Under the pieces are notes generated by a model that did no database searches, was not told the origin of the DNA, and worked only from the letters and a program-made list of their open reading frames with translations. From Kingdonia uniflora (lineage: Eukaryota > Streptophyta > Magnoliopsida > Ranunculales > Circaeasteraceae), in assembly GCA_014058105.1 (NCBI GenBank), contig JACGCM010001161.1, forward strand, positions 1,426,001-1,490,000: DNA of 64,000 bases, read 5' to 3'. Made by a program: the position numbers and the translations under genes. This document shows, piece after piece, positions 55,941 through 64,000 of this stretch. How positions within the stretch are numbered: position 1 is the first letter of the stretch; each line of letters opens with the position of its first letter.

Positions 55941-56086
55941 TGTTTAACACGTCACGTTATTCTGTTTTTGCTTATATATAAAGTGGACTCCATATATGTG
56001 AAGTTCCACTCCAAAATTAATCATAATAGATCCAGGCCGACCACCATCTACACAACCACCAGCCTGCAAGGGAAAAATGTCAAACT

Positions 56087-56281
56087 ACGAAGAATTACTT
56101 CTTAGAGAGAGTTTTTGATTTCTTTACAAAGCTTTAATCAGCTGTCGAAGACATTGGCAATAGGATGGTAGCCAGTCTTACAACTATAGATTCCAATCTT
56201 GAGCGCATTATTGACATAGTTGAATCACTAGAGGTGAGGTTAGATCTAATTGAGGAGAGGTTGTCTGGTCTTGAACCATAG
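56087..56281 (+). pseudogene. Small coiled-coil ORF (decayed)
   Basis: It starts MSNYEELLLRE, then one small frame slip and one TAA lead into VEDIGNRMVASLTTID and ERIIDIVESLEVRLDLIEER, ending at the TAG at 56279-56281. The second half is a clear amphipathic heptad pattern. It is a similar size to the coiled-coil ORFs at 58769 and 59830 but not clearly homologous. Confidence 0.4.
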
Positions 56282-56880
56282 ATTTCCCTATCTTCTATAA
56301 TGTTGTTGTTCAGTAGAATTTTTAGTTCGATTATCATTGTTTATCATTTGTATTTCAGCTTTAAACATTTGTTCCTAAAGAATTTAGCATTCGAGAGCCA
56401 AAAATTAACGTCACTAAAGATAAGAAATATTACAGTTCACTACTACATATTTGACTACTTGTTAAGATCTAGAGATTTTAACTTGGAGAAAAAATCTTAC
56501 AGTATCTCTATTCTTACCTCGGGGATCCTTAGTTGAGTGTAAGTTTCATTTATAATAGTGTCTAGGATCTGATTGCTCCCTTGATCATAATTTATGATTT
56601 CTTTCGCCATTGACGATCATAGCCTTTTAGAATTATCGAGTGTAGAAGATTCTCAAAACCAAGTTTTGAACTGATAATGGTATTATGGGTAATGGTATAA
56701 TCTTTTACTAGGTGGTTTAGAGACTCTACAAATGAGACCACAATCACACTTTTCACCTCATCTTCCCAAGCCCAAAAACTACACCCACCAAATTTGTGAG
56801 CGCATTGATAGAACCAGCGGTTAGGGTTGAGGCTTATGCATGAGAGACGAAGATCACAATTTTCACCGCACCAGCAAACA
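56282..56880. other. Spacer at the motif strand switch
   Basis: No gene recognised. Left of it TCATTTGT words are on the plus strand (last at about 56342); right of it their complement dominates from about 56990. Confidence 0.6.
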
Positions 56881-56889
56881 AGGGAATTT

Positions 56890-57600
56890 ATCGTTGGTAA
56901 GGAAGTATGTAATGCTTGAGAACTAGAAAGAACTAGAAGCAGGTATGCAGGTTATGTAGTTAACACTCTATGTGGTGATAATTCACAGCAGGAAAATGAC
57001 AAGCTATTTATAAAAAAATGGGAATAACTTAGATCAATGTACAATATCTTTACAGTGACAATTAACTTTTATTATGATGATACCGTTGGTCACAATAAAT
57101 GTCAAATGCTCTGCTTAAATTATGACCACATCTTTCTTTTATAGTCGATGTAACAAGTCAATCTTTATTACATGATTTTGACAACTTAGCTTAAAGTCAA
57201 CTTTGATTACGTTAATAACAAGCTATCTATCCAAAACTTTTACGTTGGTAGGAAAGTATGTAATGCTTGATAATTCACAACAGTAAAATGATAATGTATT
57301 TATAAAGAAATGGCAAATACTAATGGGAAGATGACATTAAATTTACGGTGACAAATAACTGTACTAAAATGATATTCTTTGTAAGAAAAAATGACAAATT
57401 AGCCGTTTTAATTCCCAGAGCTTCATTCCTATATAGTCGATGTGACAGATTAATCTTTCCAAGAGCATAAAAGCAATTGAGTACAAGAGATGCAAGATAT
57501 GTATTCTCAATAATAATCCCAACAATTTTATCACCACCACGACCCACAATTCTTTAATATAAACCCTATACCAATACTAGACCGTCTCAAGTTATTATAC
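56890..57600. repeat. Two adjacent promoter-like repeats
   Basis: Copies from about 56893 and 57241 share CGTTGGTA.G.AAGTATGTAATGCTTGA, AAAATGA.AA, TTTATAAA.AAATGG and ATAGTCGATGT.ACA. A third copy at 58265-58555 and a shorter one at 59568-59650 precede the two coiled-coil ORFs. Confidence 0.8.
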
Positions 57601-57624
57601 CTACAAAGATGTTTCATTTCTTTG

Positions 57625-57888
57625 ATGCTCCCCAATTCATCAATATCTTTTACCAATCCAAATAAGAAACCAATGAATAATTTCCATACTTCGTTGGATA
57701 TATTCGGGGAAATCCCATTTGTGGTGACCGATTGTGCGTCAAGTGTTTTGTATGATCTACCACCGCCGATATTTAGGGAGTTGCCTCATGGATATGGAAC
57801 TTCTTACTTTGGGGAACTAGAGGGGTTTATTAAGATGGCGATAGAAGGCAGTTTGAGATCTCAGTATTGGATTTTAGGCGGGAGATGA
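57625..57888 (+). CDS. Hypothetical 87-residue protein
   Basis: The ATG at 57625 gives MLPNSSISFTNPNKKPMNNF and an uninterrupted frame to the TGA, with YDLPPPIFRELPHGYGTSYF in the middle and a C-terminal ILGGR. It follows a TATA-like AATATAAACCCT (57555) and the second promoter-like repeat. No family recognised; the Pro/Tyr/Gly content and ordinary codon use make it more than noise, but it may be a gene fragment. Confidence 0.35.
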   Translation: MLPNSSISFTNPNKKPMNNFHTSLDIFGEIPFVVTDCASSVLYDLPPPIFRELPHGYGTSYFGELEGFIKMAIEGSLRSQYWILGGR

Positions 57889-58264
57889 CTGTGGGTGGTG
57901 CCGTGGTGGTAAGAGTGGAGATGTAGAGGAGTGGAGGCTGAGGTGAGGATTATGGACCAGACCAAGTGAAGAAATGAGGAGGCATTATTTGAAATTTGAA
58001 ACTTGAAAGACTTATTGTTACTTGTTACCCTAAAGGTTAAAGACTTAAAGGGTAGCTTCAATATAGAAAATCGTAATTAAACCAAATTACTTAAGCAGGT
58101 CACGGGTTGACCTGAACTACTTAGGCTAAACCCTAACCTGATCTGTTTATTAAATGTGTTTGGTAGGTTTGGGTCAAATGGTCCGCAACCCCGTAAGACC
58201 AAAACCAATCCCACTAGATATATGGTTGGGTTGGGTCTGGTTGACGGGTCGTGAGTCATTTTGC

Positions 58265-58560
58265 CGGCTCTATAGGGAAGTATGAAATGTTTGATAAGTT
58301 GCACAAGTAAAATGATAATGTATTTAAAGAGAAATGACAAATACTAATGGGAGGATGACATTCAATTAACGATGACAATTAACTGCACTAAAATGATACT
58401 GTTTGTAAGAACAAATGATAAATAAGCCGTTTAAATTTGAGAGCTTCTTTCCTATACAGTCGATGTGACAAGTCAATCTTTATTACTTGATTAGAAAACT
58501 TAACTTAAAGTCAACTTTGATTACGTTTATAACAAGCTATCTATCCAAAACATCCATGTG
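58265..58560. repeat. Third promoter-like repeat
   Basis: Closely matches 57241-57440 (AATGATAATGTATTTA.A, ATACTAATGGGA.GATGACAT) and then 57140-57235 (TTAAAGTCAACTTTGATTAC, CAAGCTATCTATCCAAAAC). It lies directly upstream of the coiled-coil ORF at 58769. Confidence 0.85.
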
Positions 58561-58768
58561 GTTCTCGCCACTCTAAACCCTAATCCTTAAACCCTGTCAC
58601 ACGTGATTCAAAGTCTCAATGCAATTCTCCCAAGTATAAAAAACCCTAAACTTTTTTCTTTTCAACTATGAATTCTCAAGTCTTAACTATTCAAACCCTC
58701 AACCCTAATATTTGTTTTTCAACTTCTCGACTATTTAAACCCTTAAATCTTTTCAACTTTTTAAGAAA

Positions 58769-59203
58769 TGTCACACTCTCACTCTACTCGATTTAATCGT
58801 GCCTCTTCCAGCACCCCTCAAGATTGGTTTGAGGCGTTAGGGATTGAAGAAGAATAGGATGATGAACGTCTTTTCAAGTTGAATAGAATTTACCTAATTG
58901 ATAAGGATGTCTTCAGTGAGAAGGCGCAACTACTAAAAGAGCATTACGAAGAGTTCAAGGAGAAATTAGGAGAGCTCGATGAAATGGATGGCGAACTGGA
59001 TAAAATTATAAAAAAGAAAAGAGAGCATTCTGAAGAGTTCAAGTTTCATATCCGCTTCTTGGAAGATCAGCTCTGCACTCTAAAGTTGAACCGGGATGAG
59101 CACATGAAACTGTGAGAGGAGTCGGCCTGTAAAATTAGTTGTCTCGAGCAGAAGATCAAGGCTATGGAATGTGATCAGAATTCCTCAAGTGAGGAGTTGT
59201 GAA
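58769..59203 (+). pseudogene. Coiled-coil ORF, tandem copy 1
   Basis: It starts MSHSHSTRFNRASSSTPQDW; an early TAG (after GIEEE) and a later TGA (after DEHMKL) interrupt an otherwise continuous frame ending at SSSEEL. The body is one long coiled coil (LKEHYEEFKEKLGELDEMDG, then HIRFLEDQL). The paralogue is at 59830. No known family recognised; Glu/Lys-rich plant transposon-associated proteins are similar only in character. Confidence 0.55.
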
Positions 59204-59829
59204 CATTTGTATTGTATTGTTTTTAGTTTGTTTTTAGGTTTTAGTTTTAGTTATTTTTGTTATTGTTCCCCTTCTATGAACATTTGTTTTATTTTTTTTT
59301 ATTTCGTTCACTTATTCACTTTTAAATAGTGATTTCTATCAGATATGAGGGAAACATACTGCTGAAAAGTTTTGTAAAAAAAATGATATAAGGGAACCAA
59401 ACAAATGATAAAGGTTCCATGAAAAATGATAGATAAATGTTGAACTTAACAAAACTGATGACAACATTTTAATAGGCAAATGATAAATTATTTGTAAAAC
59501 AATGATAGTTCATGAAAGAAAAAAATGATATATAGGATACAAACAAATGTGAAATTCTTTTGAACATATAACAAGTCGATGTGACAAGTAATGATACTTG
59601 ATTAGACAACTTAGTTTAAATTCTCATTGATTGTGACTTTCGTGTACAACAAGTAACGACAGCGTCAAAGTAATAATACATTTTACCCTAAACATCATAA
59701 TCCCTGGCACGCGTCTCTTCCCAATACATTCATTTCCCCATTATATAAACCCTAATCTCAATTCAACTATTCTCAACTCTTCAGCTATTTAAACCCAATC
59801 CCTAAACTCTTTTAACCTTCTCAAGAAAA
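59204..59829. repeat. Spacer with AAATGATA words and a partial promoter repeat
   Basis: The 3' flank of copy 1 (TTTTAGTTTTAGTTATTTTT, then GAACATTTGTTTTATTTT) matches that of copy 2 at 60290-60390, so whole transcription units were duplicated. A shortened promoter repeat lies at 59568-59650 and a TATA box (TTATATAAACCCTAATC) at about 59743. Confidence 0.65.
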
Positions 59830-60279
59830 ATGCTGCATTCTACTCGATTTAGCCATGTCTCTTTGAATACTCCATACGATTGGTTTGAGTCAGTAGAGAT
59901 GCAGGAAGATCGGCCTGACCAACGTCTCTACAAATTGAATAGATTATGCCTAATGGAGAAGGATGTCTCCAATAAGAAGGCGCAAATACTGAAAGAGCAC
60001 TATAAAGACTTCAGGGAGAAATTAGAAGAGTTCGATGAAATAAAGGAAGAACTGTATCAAGTTATAGCAAAGACAGGTCAACGTTTTGAAGAGTTCAAGT
60101 TCCATATACACTTCTTAGAAGATTAGTTTTGCGCTATAAAGTTAGACCGGGATGAGCACAAGAAATTGTGGGAGGAGTTGTCTTCAAAGATTAGCTGTCT
60201 CGAGCAGAAGATCTAGGCTTTGGAGCGCGATCTGGAATACTCGAAACGCGATCTGGAATCCTTAAGTGAGGAGTTGTGA
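59830..60279 (+). pseudogene. Coiled-coil ORF, tandem copy 2
   Basis: It starts MLHSTRFSHVSLNTPYDWFE and follows copy 1 throughout: same LYKLNRLCLMEKDV, ILKEHYKDFREKLEEFDEI and SSKISCLEQKI landmarks. Stops at about 60124 (TAG) and 60213 (TAG) break the frame before the end, ESLSEEL. An ERDLEYSKRDLES duplication near the end is absent from copy 1. Confidence 0.55.
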
Positions 60280-60522
60280 ACATTTATTTTGGTTTTTAGG
60301 GTTTATATTTTGTTTTAAGTCTTTTTTATTAGTTTTTACTGGTACTGGCCTTGTATGAACATTTGTTTTATTTTGTTTTATTCTGTTTCATTCATTTTTT
60401 GCTTTTAAATATTGGTTTTCGTTTGATAAGAGGCAAACATAACAATAACAGTTCCGTAAGAAAATAATGATATAAAGAGGACAAGTTTAACGATGAACTT
60501 AACAAAATAAATGACAGCAAAT

Positions 60523-60765
60523 AATGACATAATGGAAAAAAAAGAAAAATTCTTTGTGAACAAATGCCAGTTCATAAGCAAACAATGATATAATGGAAAC
60601 AAACAAATGAGAAATTCTTTGTGCACAAAATGACAATTCATTAGCAATCAATAATATAATGGAAACAAGCAAATGAGAAATTCTTTGTGAACCAATGACA
60701 GTTCATAAGCAAATAATATAATGAAAACAAGCAAATGAGCAATTCTTTTTAAACAAATAATAATT
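60523..60765 (-). repeat. Tandem repeat, four copies of 60-66 bp
   Basis: Units begin near 60523, 60584, 60650 and 60712 with AATGATATAATGGAAACAA-like sequence and contain AAATGAGAAATTCTTTGTG and CAGTTCATAAGCAAA. They sit in the presumed 3' flank of the minus-strand transposase. Confidence 0.88.
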
Positions 60766-60845
60766 ATAATTAGATAAATGATGATTTTAACAAAACTAAC
60801 GATAAAGATCATACAAATAAATGATATATAGAGTACCCAAAATCA

Positions 60846-61300
60846 TCAACGTAAGTTGATTGCAACATCTTCATCTAGGATGACAGGTAGCTCAATGCTC
60901 ATCGTAAAAAATGGTGCCATTATTGGACGTGTATTGTCGTCGGATGGGATTGGCAGAAGCTTACAAAAATGATGATTGTGTCTATTTTTTTGACATCTGC
61001 TATAAAATATTAGTTTGGTGACTAGACCAGGCATTTTTTCCCTTCTCTTCCTTTACGTTCGAGGATGACCAGCTCGAACTGTTGGTATAAGAGCACGAAT
61101 GTGTAGATCAGCTTTTAAAATTTTTCACTGCTCAATTCCTTTGATTGGAATCCATATCGATTTATAAACAGCCTTGTATATATCATTTGTGAAGTACTCA
61201 GAGACACGTGTAGTTGGATCAATATTAGCAAGACCGAGAGCGCGTACTCCGTGTTCACAAGGTATCCCCATCGTTTGCCACCAACAAAAAGAACAAGTAC
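60846..61300 (-). pseudogene. MuDR-type (MULE) transposase, C-terminal end
   Basis: The minus strand reads a SWIM zinc-finger remnant CSFCWWQTMGIPCEHGVRAL (codons from about 61298), then DPTTRVSEYFTNDIYKAVYK, IWIPIKGIEQ, a stop (TGG to TGA), IRALIPTVRAGHPRT, a stop (CAA to TAA), KRREKMPGLV and a knuckle-like YSRCQKNRHNHHFCK, ending at the TGA at 60846-60848. This order (SWIM, then R.GHP/GRP, then CxxC..HN..C) is that of plant MULE transposases. The rest of the protein is separated by the Gypsy element inserted at 61301 and would continue right of the window. Confidence 0.88.
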
Positions 61301-61878
61301 TGTAGGGACTTATCCCTCGATCTCACTCAAAATTGAGCTCACACAGCAGCTCGATTTACCCCCATCTCAGGCTTACGCATTTTTAACACTTAACGCTCCA
61401 GTCAACATTTCAACCATCCCCACGAACTACTCAAGAACGTGGGTTGGGCTAAACCCAAAAAACATTATTCATTCAAAGATACCTGTCTCCCACGAACTTG
61501 TCAGTTATTCAGTCAACCTCCACTAACCATATTACTCTGAAGACGTGTTCTAGCACGATAAAGAGCTGTAGAAAAGCCTATATAAAAGGACAATTCCAGA
61601 AAAGACAGGGATCAAAAAAATGACTGAAACTTCTTTTTACAAGATAAAAAGCATTTCTATGTTCTAGAGATCATTTGTAATAAAGATATCTACTCCAAGC
61701 AATAAAGATTCTTTTACGAAAATCCTCAACCGTGGTCGTGGTTTTTACCTATTCTGAGGTTTTCCACGCTTAAAATACTTGTGTCAATTTCTTACTTTAC
61801 GTTAAAGCATTGATACAGGATTATTGGTGTGATAGCTAATTCATAATCTTCTCGAGCTTACGGAATTTGGCCATTACA
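61301..61878 (+). repeat. 5' LTR of Gypsy element 2
   Basis: 578 bp, starting TGTAGGGACTTATCCC and ending GGCCATTACA. It shares the start (TGTA.GG.CTTAT), a CCTCA..CGTGGTCGTGG-like word and the ending CCATTACA/CTATTACA style with element 1. Confidence 0.85.
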
Positions 61879-61900
61879 TTTGGCACTGTCATTGGGAAGG
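61879..61900 (+). promoter_or_regulatory. Primer-binding region of Gypsy element 2
   Basis: TTTGGCACTGTCATTGGGAA directly follows the LTR, a variant of the plant Gypsy TTTGGCGCCGTCTGTGGGAA form. Confidence 0.65.
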
Positions 61901-63480
61901 ATTACATTTCCACAATTCCCTAAGGCAGTCCTTCATTACAATTTTCAATCATGGCTTCTTCCAGACATCAAGCCGCAGGAACTTAAAAATTTTGTAGACC
62001 CGGGACAGCTCACCGAATTACGGGTGAATCTCCACGCAGGGGTTGAGAAACGTGCCGAACTCGAACTTCAATTAACAAAAGATCGTGAGTACTGAGATAA
62101 AGATATCGATACAGAACAACAAGCTCATTTAACAATGCTCAAACGACACAAAGATTAGATGACAACGATGCAGACTGCACTAGAGGCTCTGGAAAATACT
62201 CAGCAGGCTCCTCCAGCCAGGGGTCGCGATCAACTTCCAGAGACCTCCCGCATTTTATCAAGGTAAAGGTTGGAACCTCGGGGAGCCGCTAGTAAAGCCA
62301 TTTCCAGGAATCCACCACATGGACTGTAGCCTTTCATCCATTTGAGGGGAGAAATTCAATCAAAAGTCAGTCGAGGTCACCCACTTTCCATCCGTCAGGA
62401 GGAGGATCTGCGACCTCTACATCAAGTTCCATCACGAGATCGCTTGAGTGAAGGTACATGAACTCATCATCCCATGCCAGCACGTCCAGCGATTCAACCA
62501 ACACGTCCAGCGATTCAACCAACATGTCATTACATCACGAAAGAGCATATGGACCAACGAATTAAAGAGTTGATTGAAGCACAAGTTCTGGCTACTACCG
62601 GCGATGAAACAAAGTTACAAGGAAGTCTAATTGCCAAAGAACTATTCAATATGGAAGTACCGAAAAGTTTTCATACTCCCGAAATTCACAAATACAAAGG
62701 TACTGACCCGAATGAGCATATTCAGCAATACCGCGATTCATTGGGGTTGTACTCCAACCGCAACCACATCCTCTGCCGCCTGTTTGCCACAAGTTTACAA
62801 GAGGAGCCACTCCGATGGTTCCATTCTCTTCCTGAGGACTCTATCTACTCGTTTGATCAGCTGCAAAAATAGTTCATCAAGATATATGCTCATAACAGAG
62901 ACAAAGAGGAGAACTTATATTCTCTTATCAGTCTTAAACAATCACATGGGGAAAAGCTTGAAGATTTCACAAAGATATTCCTTGAACTCCCAAGAAAAGT
63001 GGACAACCTTGACCAAAAAATAGCCGTTACCGCTTTCACCAATGCTCTCCTTAACAAACCTACAACGTTAGTAGAGATGATTACCAAAGTCCACAGCTAC
63101 GTTGACTTGGAGAGGTTGATGTATGAGCGACAAAAGTCTACTAAGTCTGTCCTCTTCACCAAATCCCCACCTGCAGAACGAACCAGGGAGCCTAAGGAGG
63201 AACAAGGAGATCAGAAATGCACCAAGGGAAATACTGGATACCCTTGGAGAAGCGGTCCGCAAAGCAAACCCGTCCTCCCAAAGTTGAATTCCCGAATCTC
63301 CACAATTCTTCCACTTTTATTGAAAGACCCGCTCTACCACACTTCTCAACCACTGGAACCCATCGAGAACCAATCTTTTTCCCTACACCATAAGGTAAAT
63401 CATCATTCTACTGACAATTGTTATGCTTTACAGCGAATGCTCGAGCTCATTTTCAAGGAAGATGGATGCTCGAATACATA
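61901..63480 (+). pseudogene. Gypsy element 2 gag
   Basis: One frame carries the N-terminal helical part (QLTELRVNLHAGVEKRAELE), a proline-rich linker with the direct repeat RPAIQPT (62480-62520) and the capsid domain (SFHTPEIHKYKGTDPNEHIQ, SNRNHILCRLFATSLQEEPL, YAHNRDKEENLYSLISLKQS). It is broken by stops near 62095, 62158, 62264, 62330 and 62870. A frameshift near 63430-63480 leads into the protease frame. Confidence 0.88.
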
Positions 63481-64000
63481 GTCGATCTGAAGTCATATCA
63501 AGATGGCAACAAACAGAAACAACTCAAAGTTGTTCAGGTCAATGACAGAGCTGAGGAGAAACATCTCTACTATATTCACCTCAACAACATGATTGAAATT
63601 AACCAGATCACCAATTCCAACCGATCAAAGCGCCAGAGGCTCTCGGAATACTGTGATCTTACTCCTCAAGACAAAGAAGACAAACTTCTTCCAGAGTCTA
63701 GCAATCGCCGACTCATAATATCTTTTGAGGATTAGAATACTAGCCATGTAAAATTTCCACATCATGATGCGTTAGTCATAATGCTCAAGATGAAACAGTT
63801 CGTCATGTACACAATGATGATCGATACAGGAAGCGGAATTGAAATACTTTTCCAGAGTACGATCGACCAGATGGGTTTAGCCGACCAAGTCATTCAGAGT
63901 GACACAAACATTAGTGGTTTCAATGGCTCCAGGGAAGAATGAGTAGGCAAGATTATCTTACCCATTACCACAGGACCAACCACTATCGACGTTGTTTTAT
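63481..64000 (+). pseudogene. Gypsy element 2 linker and aspartic protease, cut by window end
   Basis: Linker with YIVDLKSYQDG and LLPESSNRR, then MLKMKQFVMYTMMIDTGSGI (catalytic DTGS near 63822) and ISGFNGSREE followed by a stop. The domain continues past the window end. Confidence 0.85.

Larger units (their letters stand above)
45600..61300. mobile_element. Large decayed MULE with Ulp1-like gene and MuDR-type transposase (inferred unit)
   Basis: A Ulp1-protease pseudogene (plus strand, left) and a MuDR-type transposase C-terminus (minus strand, right) flank 9 kb of shared repeat vocabulary. Plant MULEs that have captured Ulp1-like domains (Kaonashi/CUMULE type) are known to have this gene pair. 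The left limit is only approximate, and the right terminal repeat would lie beyond the window because a Gypsy element interrupts the transposase at 61300. It is inference that one ancestral element explains the whole interval; later tandem duplications have enlarged it. Confidence 0.5.
61301..64000 (+). mobile_element. Second Tat-type Gypsy retrotransposon, 5' part, running off the window
   Basis: LTR, primer-binding region, gag and the start of protease are present in the same order as Gypsy element 1 and with clearly related but diverged proteins, so it is another family of the same lineage. It interrupts the MULE transposase. The predicted 5-bp target duplication is AGTAC (61296-61300), to be found beyond its 3' LTR. 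Confidence 0.9.

Noticed and set aside
1..64000. Prokaryote-style systems (CRISPR arrays, toxin-antitoxin, phage defence)
   Set aside because: Repeats here are tandem minisatellites, LTRs and TIRs without CRISPR-like spacer structure, and all genes are plant or plant-transposon types.

Overview
This window is from a plant nuclear genome, almost certainly a eudicot: AT-rich, with split genes using canonical GT-AG introns, plant-only gene families (a CCT-plus-GATA factor, BAHD acyltransferases, a UGT708-type glycosyltransferase) and dense layers of plant transposable elements. There is no operon, CRISPR array or recognisable tRNA/rRNA. Everything was read by eye; no alignment or database search was run.

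Layout. 1-3880: no complete gene; a short histone H3 remnant on the minus strand (2599-2676). 3885-10475 (+): at least ten exons of a class III GATA factor of the ZML/GATA24-25-28 type; the TIFY-motif exon and N-terminus were not found and probably lie left of the window. 11027-12379 and 22954-24315 (+): two paralogous, intact, intronless BAHD acyltransferases of the anthocyanin/phenolic-glucoside malonyltransferase type. The 10.5 kb between them holds the 5' half of a Copia retrotransposon (13316-15535) butted against a decayed LINE on the opposite strand (about 22740 down to 15545), itself interrupted by an LTR-like insert (19100-19592). 24593-25155: a foldback MITE.

25780-39786 is a complete but dead 14 kb Tat-type Gypsy retrotransposon. 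It has two LTRs, a perfect 5-bp target duplication (GGGCT), gag, protease, RT, two RNase H domains, integrase, a 158-bp tandem repeat, and a spliced antisense coiled-coil gene plus a second small antisense ORF between pol and the 3' LTR. It sits inside an older hAT-like element whose ends lie at 25745 and 40334. 42811-44178 (-) is an intact UGT708-like UDP-glucosyltransferase (candidate C-glycosyltransferase); its promoter and first 26 codons are duplicated at 44951-45460.

From about 45.5 kb to 61.3 kb lies what looks like one large, decayed MULE of the kind that carries a Ulp1-like protease: a many-exon DUF1985/Ulp1 pseudogene on the plus strand (47.6-52.0 kb), the C-terminal end of a MuDR-type transposase on the minus strand (60846-61300), several small acidic or coiled-coil ORFs, and a striking expansion of a TCATTTGT-type motif that changes strand near 56.4-57.0 kb. 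The transposase is cut at 61300 by a second Tat-type Gypsy element (61301 to the window end).

Functionally, the three intact enzyme genes (two acyl-CoA transferases and one glucosyltransferase) are all of types that decorate flavonoids or phenolic glucosides. They are separated by transposons and no common pathway is shown. The GATA/CCT gene is regulatory. The rest is transposon archaeology, with several unusual structures listed in the findings.
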